Positions 22,986 to 32,157 of a stretch of 32,907 nucleotides of DNA are shown in pieces. Numbering within the stretch: the stretch's first letter is position 1; the number at the start of each line of letters is the position of its first letter. The translations under genes were made by a program, and so were the position numbers. Source of the stretch: Bacteriovoracaceae bacterium (GTDB lineage Bacteria > Bdellovibrionota > Bacteriovoracia > Bacteriovoracales > Bacteriovoracaceae); assembly GCA_029865945.1 (NCBI GenBank), contig JARXAH010000051.1:1-32907 (forward strand), read 5' to 3'. The notes beneath the pieces are model-generated. The model was not told where the DNA came from and ran no database searches. It saw only the letters and a list, made by a program, of their open reading frames with translations.

Positions 22986-24467
22986 CTATTGTTGATCGAT
23001 TAGTTTCTTTAAGAGCTCTGTGGCCAATTGTGCATTGGCCTTGCCACCGGTTTGTTTCATCACTTGGCCAATAAAAAAACCCACCATTCTTGCATTGCCA
23101 GATTTTATTCCCTCAAGTTCCTTGGGATGATTGAGAATTAATTTCTCTAAAATGGACTTTAACTCACCTTCATCGGAAGTTTGCTCAAAGCCTTTGCTGG
23201 CGATGATTTCGCTGGGAGATTTTTTTAAATCAAACATTTCCGCAAAAACTTCCTTGGCCTGTTTGTGGGAAATTTTTCCTGACTCTAGGATGGAAATTAA
23301 TTCTACTAATTCCTTAGGTCTGACCGGTGAATCATTTATTTCTTTATTATATTCATTGAGAAAACGAAAGAGTTCCGTCAAAATCCAGTTGGCAATTTTC
23401 TTGGCATAATTTTTTGGATCAGAAGAATTTCTCACGCATTCTTCAAAATAATGAACGATATCAAATGACTGTGAAATTAGACTGGCATCATAATGATTTA
23501 ATCCGTAATCGGATTGCAACCTGTTTTTAATTTGGTCTGGCAGTTCAGGTAATTGAGACAAAATATCTTTGACTTTTGAGCTCGCAATAAAAATCGATGG
23601 CAGATCAGGTTCAGGAAAATAGCGATAGTCATCAGCGTCTGACTTCGTACGTAGCAAATAAGTTTTACCTTCTTGCATATTAAAGAGCCTAGTTTCTTGA
23701 AGAACCTTTCCCCTAGATTTCAAAAGATTTGCCTGCCTGATGGATTCATAAATAATCGACTTTTCCACATTCTTGAAACTATTTAAATTTTTAACTTCGC
23801 ACCTTGTCCCTAGTTTGGTGGCACCTTTGGGACTCAAGGAAACGTTAACATCGCACCTGAAATTTCCATCTTGTAAATTTCCTCTACAAATATGGAGATG
23901 CTTAAGAATGGCATGGAGTTTTTTTAAGTAAACTACGGCGTCATCAGGATGATGAAAATCGGGAGCGGTGATGATTTCGAGGAGCGGAGTTCCACAGCGA
24001 TTATAATTGAGAAGAGAGTAATCTTGGTGGTGAGTAGACTTCCCCGTATCTTCTTCGATTTGAATGCGTTCAATTCTTATGATTTTCTTTGAGTCTGTAT
24101 GATCCCATTCCATTTTCGCATCAAAGACGATGGGATTTTTAAATTGGGTAATTTGGTAGCCTTTGGGTAAATCTGGATAAAAATAATTTTTCCGATCAAA
24201 ATTTATTTTGGGAGCAATTTTTCCTTCGAGGGCAAGTCCTAAGCGAATCGCTTTATTGAGAACTTCTTCATTTAATACCGGCAAGGTACCTGGGTGACCG
24301 CTACAAATTTCGCAGACATAATGGTTTTCATAGGCCTGCCCAACACTAATGGGGCAAAAGCACCAAACTTTTGTTTTGGTATCCACTTGGGCGTGTACTT
24401 CCAGTCCCATAGTTAAATCAAATTCTTTTAAGACGTCGTCTAATGATTGAAACGATGTGGAAATCAT
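22986..24467 (-). CDS. gatB: Asp/Glu-tRNA amidotransferase subunit B
   Basis: 493 residues, typical length. Signature segments: LTMGLEVHAQ at the N-terminus, CxC(x)nCxxC zinc-type cysteines (WCFCP and CEICSGHPG), NYNRCGTPLLEI and RRYFPEPDLP-like DYRYFPEPDLP. The C-terminal helical GatB/YqeY tail binds tRNA. GatB activates the tRNA-bound Asp/Glu side chain and forms GatCAB with the two upstream gene products, making Asn-tRNA and/or Gln-tRNA. The ATG at 24467 overlaps the gatA stop as ATGA, with AAGGA six bases upstream; an earlier TTG (24482) is less likely. Confidence 0.96.
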   Translation of the reverse strand: MISTSFQSLDDVLKEFDLTMGLEVHAQVDTKTKVWCFCPISVGQAYENHYVCEICSGHPGTLPVLNEEVLNKAIRLGLALEGKIAPKINFDRKNYFYPDLPKGYQITQFKNPIVFDAKMEWDHTDSKKIIRIERIQIEEDTGKSTHHQDYSLLNYNRCGTPLLEIITAPDFHHPDDAVVYLKKLHAILKHLHICRGNLQDGNFRCDVNVSLSPKGATKLGTRCEVKNLNSFKNVEKSIIYESIRQANLLKSRGKVLQETRLFNMQEGKTYLLRTKSDADDYRYFPEPDLPSIFIASSKVKDILSQLPELPDQIKNRLQSDYGLNHYDASLISQSFDIVHYFEECVRNSSDPKNYAKKIANWILTELFRFLNEYNKEINDSPVRPKELVELISILESGKISHKQAKEVFAEMFDLKKSPSEIIASKGFEQTSDEGELKSILEKLILNHPKELEGIKSGNARMVGFFIGQVMKQTGGKANAQLATELLKKLIDQQ

Positions 24468-25945
24468 AAAAAGTCCTTCCAATGATTTTTGGCCCCATGA
24501 TCAATGGGCAATTCCAGCTCCAGGTTTCTAGCAAAGGCAAGGAGCTCTTGATCGGAAAAAGTTGGCCCAATGAGTTGCATGCCCAGCGGCAATCCTTGAG
24601 AGCTAACTCCAGTGGGGAGCGCAATCGCAGGAACGCCGGCCAAATTTACGGGGATAGTAAAAATATCATTCATATAATCTTTGAGTGGGTCCATGGGGAT
24701 TTTATTAAATTGGCGCTTTAAAAAAGCAGTGGAAGCGCAAACCGGGGTAAAGTAAAAGTCACACTTCTGAAAGGCGTTTTTAAAATCATTCCAAATCAAA
24801 CGTCTCACTTTTGAAGCTTTCGCAAAATAATCCTCACTATAACCCGAAGAGAGGGCAAAGGTTCCAATGAGAATACGGCGCTTAACTTCCTCGCCTAAGG
24901 ATTCGCTTCTGGATTTCACAAAGAGGGATTCTAAGTTGGGAGTTTTGGGAGTGCGGTATCCATAAACAACTCCATCATAGCGGGCCAAGTTGGCGCTCGC
25001 TTCTGCAGGGGCCACGAGATAATAAGTGGCCACAGCGTGTTCAAATGAGGGCATAGGAATTTCTACGAGCTCAATTCCCATGGACTGAAAATGTTTCATC
25101 CATGAAGCGCCCACTTCCTGAACCTCAGGGTCACAAGAATTCCAAAGAGCAGGATGAAATCCAATGGTCTTTCCTTGTAGTCCTTTCTTTCCAGTTTGTT
25201 GCTTGATGACATCTACCCATGAATGCTTCGATTGATAGACTTGAGTAGCATCGCGGGGATCACTCTTGGAAAGTTCTTCCATTACTACCGCAATATCTGA
25301 AACATCGATGGCGAGCGGTGAGGATTGATCCAAACTTGAAGCGTAAGCAATTTGGCCGTAACGAGAAACAACACCATAACTGGGTTTAAAACCGACGAGT
25401 CCACAAAAACTTGCAGGCAATCTCACCGAGCCGCCCGTATCAGTTCCGATACTAAAGATCGATGATCCCTCGGCCACACTTGCGGCAGAACCACCACTAG
25501 ATCCACCGGCCACGTGCTGGGGATGACCCGGCAAACTCACCGCACCAAAAGGTGTATTCTCATTGGTCGATCCCATTCCGAATTCATCACAGCCCGTTTT
25601 ACCAACTAAGACAGCTTGAGAGCTTTGTAGCTTTTCTGAAACGTGCCCATCATAAGGAGGAATATAATTCGCAAGGTGGGCAGATCCTGCGGTGGTGCGA
25701 ATTCCTTTGGTAATAAATAAATCTTTAAGTGAGAAAGGAATTCCGTGTAAGTAATTGGGTAGATTTCCTTTCACAGAAAGCCATTCATCACATTGCTTAG
25801 CTTTTAGTTCGGCATGGTGATCAAGGATAGAAATATAAGCATTATTTTCTTTCTGATGAGACCTTATGGACTTGAGAGCGTGCTTGATCAAATCAAGAGC
25901 AGAAATTTTTTTACTTTTTATTTTTTCGTGTAATTCTAAAATCAT
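24464..25945 (-). CDS. gatA: Asp/Glu-tRNA amidotransferase subunit A (glutamine amidase)
   Basis: 493 residues, full length. The amidase signature is clear (HVAGGSSGGSAASVAEG, then GTDTGGSVRLPASFCG), with the Ser-cisSer-Lys catalytic set at K74, S149 and S173. The enzyme releases ammonia from glutamine and channels it to GatB. The start overlaps the gatC stop by 4 nt and its own stop overlaps the gatB start, the usual tight gatCAB arrangement that keeps subunits stoichiometric. Confidence 0.97.
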   Translation of the reverse strand: MILELHEKIKSKKISALDLIKHALKSIRSHQKENNAYISILDHHAELKAKQCDEWLSVKGNLPNYLHGIPFSLKDLFITKGIRTTAGSAHLANYIPPYDGHVSEKLQSSQAVLVGKTGCDEFGMGSTNENTPFGAVSLPGHPQHVAGGSSGGSAASVAEGSSIFSIGTDTGGSVRLPASFCGLVGFKPSYGVVSRYGQIAYASSLDQSSPLAIDVSDIAVVMEELSKSDPRDATQVYQSKHSWVDVIKQQTGKKGLQGKTIGFHPALWNSCDPEVQEVGASWMKHFQSMGIELVEIPMPSFEHAVATYYLVAPAEASANLARYDGVVYGYRTPKTPNLESLFVKSRSESLGEEVKRRILIGTFALSSGYSEDYFAKASKVRRLIWNDFKNAFQKCDFYFTPVCASTAFLKRQFNKIPMDPLKDYMNDIFTIPVNLAGVPAIALPTGVSSQGLPLGMQLIGPTFSDQELLAFARNLELELPIDHGAKNHWKDFL

Positions 25946-26310
25946 AGTTCCTCAATAACGGCATTAATTTTTATTTGATTTTCTAATTGATCAGGGGCAT
26001 TGGATAACACTTCCCCAACAGATAAAGATTTTTTTTCTGTATCTATGTGCAGGTGGGGTTGTTCACTTACTTTAACATTTTCCCACTGAGTTCCCTTTTG
26101 GATTTTTGCCCCTATCATGAGTCCTTCTTCCACGGGATTATAGAGAGGGGAAATTCCTTCGGTGGGTGCCTTTTGTAGGCCATCAGCATACTTTAGTAGG
26201 TTGGATAAATTTTTTACATATTCATCGGACTCACTTTCAGAAAATTCTAGTCTTGCCAGCTGAGCGACGTGCTTTAATAAATTTTTATCTACGTTCACTT
26301 TCATATTCAT
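25942..26310 (-). CDS. gatC: Asp/Glu-tRNA amidotransferase subunit C
   Basis: 122 residues, somewhat longer than the usual 95-100. The N-terminal HVAQLARLEFSE segment is the family hallmark, and the C-terminal VLSNAPDQ matches the conserved end of the wrap-around linker. GatC holds GatA and GatB together. The ATG overlaps the helicase stop codon as ATGA, coupling its translation to the upstream gene. Met3 is an alternative start. Confidence 0.9.
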   Translation of the reverse strand: MNMKVNVDKNLLKHVAQLARLEFSESESDEYVKNLSNLLKYADGLQKAPTEGISPLYNPVEEGLMIGAKIQKGTQWENVKVSEQPHLHIDTEKKSLSVGEVLSNAPDQLENQIKINAVIEEL

Positions 26311-28634
26311 AAAAAATCCTGTTCCGTTAATTTTTCCATGGGAGTAAATTTCGCCATAAATTTTTTTAAGGATCCATCATAAAATTTCACCGTCACTTTC
26401 TCTTGCTCTCCACTCCCCTCACACATCACCACAATACCTTGGCCATAGAGTTGGTGCTGAATTTTTGTACCCTTGGGAAATTTTGATAAATCCATAGCGA
26501 CATAAGAAGGAACATCTACCAGAGGATCGGAATCTTGAAAAGTGTTAGAACTAAAATGATTCCCGGAGTCGGAGTAAGAACTTCCACTATGAAAATTTTT
26601 AGATTTTTTCTTCCAATCTAAAAAATTTTCTGGAATCTCAAACATGAACCGGCTGGGATCATAATATTTAATCGAACCATAAAGCATGCGCGCCTTAGAA
26701 AAACTAATGGATAAATGCTTCATTGCTCTTGTCATCGCGACGTAAAAGAGGCGTCTCTCTTCTTCCAGCGCTAGCTCACCTCTTTCAATATTTTGCATGG
26801 AGGGAAAAATTCCATCTTCGGCGCCACATAAAAATACGACATCGTATTCTAGGCCCTTAGATCCATGAATCGTCATAAGTGAAACGTAAGCTTTTGAAAT
26901 TTGCGCGTTCTCGTCTTCCCATTGAGCGGCCGGATCTAAGGCCAAGGATTCTACAAAATCACTTAAGGTAGGTATTTGCCCAGTGGAGACACGGCCCTCA
27001 CTTTCAAATTGCTCCATGGCGCGGTGAAATTCTTCTAAATTTTCTAGGCGGGCGCGGTCTTCTTGATTTTTCTGGGATTTTAAATAATCAAAATAACCAG
27101 ACTTATTCATTAAGTGTTCAAACAATCGTGTCGGTGAAGCATCTTTTTCATGCATCGCTTTCGCTTCTAAAATTAATTCTATAAATTCTTTGGCGGACGA
27201 TTGAACTTTTTTTGAAAACGAGGTGAGGCCCCCATCATTTAATTTATTTTTCAAAAAATTAAAAATAGATTGCTGGGATTGGATCGCTTCCTCTTCAATT
27301 TTTTTAAGAGACGTCGTACCAATCCCGCGAGCAGGGACATTGATAATTCGTGAAAGCGATAGCGAATCATCAGAATTTAAAATTAATCGCAAATAGGCCA
27401 AAGCATCTTTAATTTCTTTTCTTTCGTAAAACTTGATACCACCAATAATTTTGTAGGGAATGCGGTGTTGCCTCAAGGCATCTTCAAACGATCTCGACTG
27501 AGCGTTATTTCGATAAAAGACGGCAATATCTTTGGCCGCAAAATCTCCTTGATCTAAATATTTGCGAATGGATGAGGCAACATATCTTGATTCTTCTCGG
27601 TCGTCTCCACACTCTTGGACTTTAATCAAATCTCCTCTTGGATTATCGGTCCACATGACCTTGCCTTTGCGCTGGGTATTGTTGGCAATGACGTGAGAGG
27701 CCGCCTCAATAATGTTTTTCGTAGAACGATAGTTTTGTTCCAGTTTTATGAGCTGGTACCCTGGAAATTCTGTTTCAAATTGCAAAATATTTCTTAAATC
27801 GGCGCCGCGCCAAGAATAGATTGATTGATCCTCATCGCCTACGACACATAAATTTTTATGAATACCGGAAAGTAATTTAATCATCAGAAATTGGGCCCGG
27901 TTGGTATCTTGATATTCATCTACGTGAATGTATTCGTATCGTCTTTGATACTTTTCTAAAACTTCGGGGTGCTGATAAAATAGTTGAAGCGTCGTCGAAA
28001 TCAGTCCACCAAAATCGAGAGCATTATTGAGTCTTAGTTCTTTTTCATAATCAGAAAAAAATTCATAAGTGAAAGGATCAATTTTTAATAGCGCAGGATC
28101 TAGGCCATCGGCCACTGATTTTTCATGGTGTTCAGCGCCCCAAAAAAAACCTTGGTTCTTTAGGCGATCAATCGAAAAAGAAATTTCATAAGGCGAAATT
28201 TCTTTGGCCGAAAGATTTCGGCGCTGCATAATTTGCTTAATTAACGTGTGAGAATCGTCTTCATCATAGATGGTAAAACTCTTCGATAGTCCTAAGTAGT
28301 GAGATTCCATTCTCAAGAGGCGCGCGCAAAAAGAATGAAAAGTAGTAATGGGAAGACTGTGGGCCGCCCCCAAAAGAACATCGTCTGGGAGGGCAGCTAC
28401 TCGGTCACGCATTTCTTTGGCGGCCTTATTAGAAAACGTAACTGATAAAATTTTATAGGGAGACACGCGCTTGTGAATTAATAAGTGTTGAATGCGGGCG
28501 ACCAAGGTTTTGGTTTTTCCGGCACCTGCTCCTGCCAAGACCATGAGTGGCCCTTGGATTTGCGTAGCGACCGTTCTTTGAACATCGTTTAGCCCTTTTA
28601 AGTGTTCCAACTCCATCCTTTTGCCGTTATTCAT
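26307..28634 (-). CDS. pcrA: PcrA/UvrD-family 3'-5' DNA helicase
   Basis: 775 residues, a typical superfamily 1A helicase. Visible motifs: Q motif around Gln19 (LNDVQRTVA), Walker A GAGAGKTKTL (35-44), a TFHSF segment (Ia), DEYQDTN (Walker B), GDEDQSIYSWRGA (III), QNYRST (IV), TIHGSKGLEYDVVF (V) and VAMTRA (VI). The C-terminal basic segment (FPKGTKIQHQLYGQGIV) is the Tudor-like RNA polymerase-binding tail seen in PcrA/UvrD. It acts in repair and in removing stalled polymerase. No clear ribosome site is seen for Met1 or Met7, so the exact start is uncertain. It follows glmS by 15 bases. Confidence 0.95.
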   Translation of the reverse strand: MNNGKRMELEHLKGLNDVQRTVATQIQGPLMVLAGAGAGKTKTLVARIQHLLIHKRVSPYKILSVTFSNKAAKEMRDRVAALPDDVLLGAAHSLPITTFHSFCARLLRMESHYLGLSKSFTIYDEDDSHTLIKQIMQRRNLSAKEISPYEISFSIDRLKNQGFFWGAEHHEKSVADGLDPALLKIDPFTYEFFSDYEKELRLNNALDFGGLISTTLQLFYQHPEVLEKYQRRYEYIHVDEYQDTNRAQFLMIKLLSGIHKNLCVVGDEDQSIYSWRGADLRNILQFETEFPGYQLIKLEQNYRSTKNIIEAASHVIANNTQRKGKVMWTDNPRGDLIKVQECGDDREESRYVASSIRKYLDQGDFAAKDIAVFYRNNAQSRSFEDALRQHRIPYKIIGGIKFYERKEIKDALAYLRLILNSDDSLSLSRIINVPARGIGTTSLKKIEEEAIQSQQSIFNFLKNKLNDGGLTSFSKKVQSSAKEFIELILEAKAMHEKDASPTRLFEHLMNKSGYFDYLKSQKNQEDRARLENLEEFHRAMEQFESEGRVSTGQIPTLSDFVESLALDPAAQWEDENAQISKAYVSLMTIHGSKGLEYDVVFLCGAEDGIFPSMQNIERGELALEEERRLFYVAMTRAMKHLSISFSKARMLYGSIKYYDPSRFMFEIPENFLDWKKKSKNFHSGSSYSDSGNHFSSNTFQDSDPLVDVPSYVAMDLSKFPKGTKIQHQLYGQGIVVMCEGSGEQEKVTVKFYDGSLKKFMAKFTPMEKLTEQDFL

Positions 28635-28649
28635 TATAATTGGTGTTCG

Positions 28650-30485
28650 CTATTCTACTGTTACAGATTTTGCAAGATTTCTAGGTTTATCAATATCTGT
28701 TCCTTTTAACTTGGCCACCTCGTAGGAAAATAATTGAAGAACTACGTTAAAAGCGAGGGGCGCCAAGTGAGGACAATTTTCTAAATCTTGAATGGCAAAA
28801 AACTCATCGCTAATCGTTTCACAAGTGGAACGATTTTCTTCACTACTAATCACCAGCATGGTTCCTTTGCGAGCGCGAATTTCTTGGGCATTAGAAAAAT
28901 TTTTATCGAATAAATCGTTAGGGATTAAGGCCACATTCACCATTCGCTCATCAATGAGCGCTATGGGGCCGTGCTTTAACTCTCCGGCCGCGTACCCTTC
29001 TGCGTGCACGTAAGCAATTTCTTTAATTTTCAAAGCGCCCTCTAACGCCATCGCCACATAAGCACCGCGGCCTGTGAAAATAAAACCTTGATGCTGAAAA
29101 AATCTTTCTGCCATTTTTCTTATTTCAGATCTTCGAACCAAAATATTGCTCACCGATTGTTCGAGCGCCTGAAACTCTCGCCACATCGAAGACTCTCGCA
29201 CCAGTTTTTCTCCGCTCATGATTTTAGCAAGGATAAAACCAGTCAGCACTTGAAGAGTAAATGCTTTCGTACTAGCCACCCCAATTTCTTGGCCTGCATT
29301 TGTTAAAATTTGGTGGTCACAAAGACGAAAGAGGGAAGATCCTTTGACGTTAACAATGGCAAGCGTTTCAATATTGAAATCTTTACAAAGTTGCGCGGAG
29401 GCCAAGGTATCGGCCGTCTCTCCCGACTGGCTAATAAAGATGGCCAAATCTTTTTTTCCCAAGATGGGATTTCGATAACGAAACTCACTTGCCAGCTCTA
29501 CATTCACGCGCTTCTTGGTGAGCTTCTCTAAATATTCTTTAAGCACTAAACCTGCATGCCACGCAGACCCACAGGCCACCACATGAAAAAAATCAAAGGT
29601 TTTGTTTTCAATGGCAAAATCTGTAAAACTACTGGCACCTTCTTCGCAGGCATATTGCTGGAGTTTTTTAATTAACATGGGCTGTTCAAAAATTTCTTTA
29701 AGCATGAAGTGCTCAAATTCACCCTTAGTCGACACTTCTAAGTCTTGTAGTCTTGCTTCTTTTTTATACTTAAGAGTTTCTTTGCCCGTATCCACATCAA
29801 AAAACTCTATCTTATCGAGCTCACGATTGAGCACAGAGAGAACTCGGTTTTCTGGAAAATAAATGGTATCCACGTGGCCGACTAAGGCATACGGATCCGA
29901 TGACAAATAGAGCTCTGCTTCGCCAGTTTTATTTTTACGCTCACCACAAACCAGAGGGGCGCCGGAGCGCAGTCCATAAATATTTCGATCATGAAACGAC
30001 ATCACCACGAAGGCCGAATGACCTTTTACAAGAGCAAAGGAATTTAAGATGGATTGCTTGACGTCTTTCGTTTGACGATAAAATTTTGTCACCAATAATA
30101 AAAAAACTTCCGAGTCTGTTTCCGATTGAAATTTGTGGCCTTCTTTGATCAACTGCTCTTTGAGGTGATGGGCATTTTCAATAATCCCATTATGCACGAC
30201 AGAAAAATCTTTATTGGCATGGGGATGAGCATTGATGTCATTGACGACTCCGTGTGTTGCCCACCTAGTGTGACCGATCGCCTGATGACTTTTTAAATCA
30301 TATTGCGCCAAAACTTCTTTTAAATTTCCTAGCTTTCCTTCTTTCTTAAAAACAATCAATTCTTTTTGAGAATTGAGTAAGGAAATTCCCGCGGAATCAT
30401 AGCCACGATACTCAAGCCGAGTTAATCCTTCGATCACTGGAGCAATGGCGTCGCCGCGACCCGTATAACCAACAATTCCACACAT
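28650..30485 (-). CDS. glmS: Glucosamine-6-phosphate synthase (glutamine:fructose-6-phosphate aminotransferase)
   Basis: 611 residues, full length. Cys2 of MCGIVGYTG is the N-terminal nucleophile of the glutaminase domain (about 1-240; RLEYRGYDSAG, GHTRWATHG and HNGIIEN motifs). Two SIS domains follow, with SQSGETADTLAS and TGRGAYVAMALEGALKIKE. The C-terminal DKPRNLAKSVTVE is the conserved end. It makes glucosamine-6-phosphate, the first step towards UDP-GlcNAc for peptidoglycan and lipopolysaccharide, and sits directly after glmU of the same pathway (gap 15 bases). There is no room for a glmS ribozyme. Confidence 0.98.
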   Translation of the reverse strand: MCGIVGYTGRGDAIAPVIEGLTRLEYRGYDSAGISLLNSQKELIVFKKEGKLGNLKEVLAQYDLKSHQAIGHTRWATHGVVNDINAHPHANKDFSVVHNGIIENAHHLKEQLIKEGHKFQSETDSEVFLLLVTKFYRQTKDVKQSILNSFALVKGHSAFVVMSFHDRNIYGLRSGAPLVCGERKNKTGEAELYLSSDPYALVGHVDTIYFPENRVLSVLNRELDKIEFFDVDTGKETLKYKKEARLQDLEVSTKGEFEHFMLKEIFEQPMLIKKLQQYACEEGASSFTDFAIENKTFDFFHVVACGSAWHAGLVLKEYLEKLTKKRVNVELASEFRYRNPILGKKDLAIFISQSGETADTLASAQLCKDFNIETLAIVNVKGSSLFRLCDHQILTNAGQEIGVASTKAFTLQVLTGFILAKIMSGEKLVRESSMWREFQALEQSVSNILVRRSEIRKMAERFFQHQGFIFTGRGAYVAMALEGALKIKEIAYVHAEGYAAGELKHGPIALIDERMVNVALIPNDLFDKNFSNAQEIRARKGTMLVISSEENRSTCETISDEFFAIQDLENCPHLAPLAFNVVLQLFSYEVAKLKGTDIDKPRNLAKSVTVE

Positions 30486-30500
30486 AAATTAGTCCTCTAT

Positions 30501-31904
30501 TTATTTTTCTAAAAATTTTTTGGCAAGTCCCACTTTGTTGACTTGCCTGGTGCGCGCTACTGCAAAATCACCGGCGCCCACTGACTGAGTAATCGTTGAA
30601 CCGGCGGCCACAAAGGATCCTTCGCCCAGTGTGATCGGTGCGACGACTTGGCAGTCAGAACCAACAAACACATTATTTTCAATGATAGTTTGGTGCTTAT
30701 TTTTACCATCATAATTGCAAGTTACAAACCCGCATCCAATATTTACTTTTGATCCAATGGTCGCATCGCCCACATAAGAGAGATGAGGTACTTTAGACTT
30801 TGGCCCCAGTTTTGTCTTCTTAAGTTCCACGAAATTGCCTATTTTAGTTTCTGATCCTAAATCGCAATCGGGGCGCAAACGAGCGTAAGGGCCAAGCTGA
30901 GAATTTTCTCCCACCTTGCTATCCACTAAGTGATTATGAGCATGCAACTCACACCCATTACCAATGATCACATTTTCCAAATAATTCCAAGGCCCAATTT
31001 TCACTTGCTCACCTACGTGAGTCTTTCCTTTAATAATCGTAAAGGGAGCGATTTGACTTCCGGCCCCGATTTCCACATCCCAATCAATAAAGGTCGAGCT
31101 TTCATCTTGAATGTAAACGCCTTCCCTTCTTAGATTCTGAATTTTTCTTTTCTTTAAAACTGACTCTGCTTCATTTAATTGGTTCATGTCATTAATGCCA
31201 AGAAAATTTTGGGCATCTTCAAAACAAAACTCCACCACCTTGGGATCTTGAGAAAATAAATCCGTCAGATAAAACTCGTGAGCTAAATTGGTATTTTTTA
31301 TTTCATCTAATTTTTTTAGTAAGGATTTTTTTAGTAAATAAAGGCCCGCATTGACTCGCTTCACTTTTTTTACTTCCATGGTAGCGTCCTTCTCTTCCAT
31401 GATTTGTAATCCAGAGGGTGTGCTAATCACTCTCCCATAACCAGTCGGGTTACTTAAATCAAAGGTGGAAAGTACCGCTAGATTTTCCTTAGGGTTCGCT
31501 TGCATTTTTTCCCACATGGCAAAAAAATGATTTTCCGTAAGGAGCGGCGTATCACCACACAAAATTAAGAGATGATCGTATTCAAATTTTGTATTTTGCG
31601 TAAAGGCCTTAAGTGCGTCAGCAGTCCCTTTTTGCTCTTTTTGCTCATAGAAATGAATCAAAGAATTATTTTTTAAATAATCTTGAATGGATTCTTTTTG
31701 ATGTCCCACCACTACCCCTATGTGAAATTCTTGCGCGTGACTTTTTACAAAATTCATCGCCGCTTGGATGACAAAATCAATCACCTTTTTCCCAAGTAGC
31801 GGTGCCATCACTTTGCTGTAAGGGAGCTTCATTCGGGTACCTTTGCCTGCGGCCAGAATGACCACAGCAAGTTTAGATATTTTAGTGGCGCTATTTGTAG
31901 GCAT
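30501..31904 (-). CDS. glmU: Bifunctional UDP-GlcNAc pyrophosphorylase / GlcN-1-P acetyltransferase
   Basis: 467 residues, full length. The N-terminal uridyltransferase domain has LAAGKGTRMKLPYSKVM (about 17-33) and LCGDTPLL. The C-terminal half is a left-handed beta-helix of hexapeptide repeats with the acetyltransferase motifs RPDCDLG, GNFVELKKT, and KVPHLSYVGD containing the catalytic His. Both halves appear intact. The product is UDP-GlcNAc. It is the first gene of the operon; AAGGGG lies six bases before the ATG and a good promoter lies about 40 bases upstream. Confidence 0.97.
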   Translation of the reverse strand: MPTNSATKISKLAVVILAAGKGTRMKLPYSKVMAPLLGKKVIDFVIQAAMNFVKSHAQEFHIGVVVGHQKESIQDYLKNNSLIHFYEQKEQKGTADALKAFTQNTKFEYDHLLILCGDTPLLTENHFFAMWEKMQANPKENLAVLSTFDLSNPTGYGRVISTPSGLQIMEEKDATMEVKKVKRVNAGLYLLKKSLLKKLDEIKNTNLAHEFYLTDLFSQDPKVVEFCFEDAQNFLGINDMNQLNEAESVLKKRKIQNLRREGVYIQDESSTFIDWDVEIGAGSQIAPFTIIKGKTHVGEQVKIGPWNYLENVIIGNGCELHAHNHLVDSKVGENSQLGPYARLRPDCDLGSETKIGNFVELKKTKLGPKSKVPHLSYVGDATIGSKVNIGCGFVTCNYDGKNKHQTIIENNVFVGSDCQVVAPITLGEGSFVAAGSTITQSVGAGDFAVARTRQVNKVGLAKKFLEK

Positions 31905-31941
31905 GAAAGGCCCCTTTTAAGGAATATTTTTTTGATCCCTC

Positions 31942-31970
31942 ATCATAATCTGAGGCCAAAATACTGACAA
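31942..31970 (-). promoter_or_regulatory. Sigma70-type promoter of the glmU-ppx operon
   Basis: Minus strand: -35 TTGTCA (31965-31970; 5/6) and -10 TATGAT (31942-31947; 5/6) with exactly 17 bp between them. The predicted start is about 30 bases before the glmU ATG. No equally good promoter was seen in the short gaps further down the operon. Confidence 0.7.
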
Positions 31971-32062
31971 GGTTAGTGGGATAGCTCATCAAAATAATTA
32001 GAGTTTTTTTTGATATTTGCATATTTCCTTAAAGTACGAACTCCCTTTTCCCGAAGTAGAAC

Positions 32063-32091
32063 TTAAGACGGTTAACGTCTCTCTCTAGGAT
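32063..32091 (+). promoter_or_regulatory. Putative lon promoter with inverted repeat
   Basis: Plus strand: TTAAGA (32063-32068; 4/6) and TAGGAT (32086-32091; 4/6) spaced 17 bp. A 5-bp inverted repeat AGACG-GTTAA-CGTCT (32066-32080) lies inside it and could be an operator. No CIRCE or typical heat-shock sigma elements were seen in this 253-bp divergent gap (31905-32157). Confidence 0.3.
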
Positions 32092-32157
32092 TGAGAAAAA
32101 AACACATTGAGTTCACTTAGGATGAGTGCCGGCCATACTTGCAGTTTTGGGGGATAA

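Noticed and set aside
28635-28649. Possible glmS ribozyme or riboswitch around glmS
   Set aside because: The gaps on both sides of glmS are 15 bp, far too short, and no ribozyme-like core was seen.
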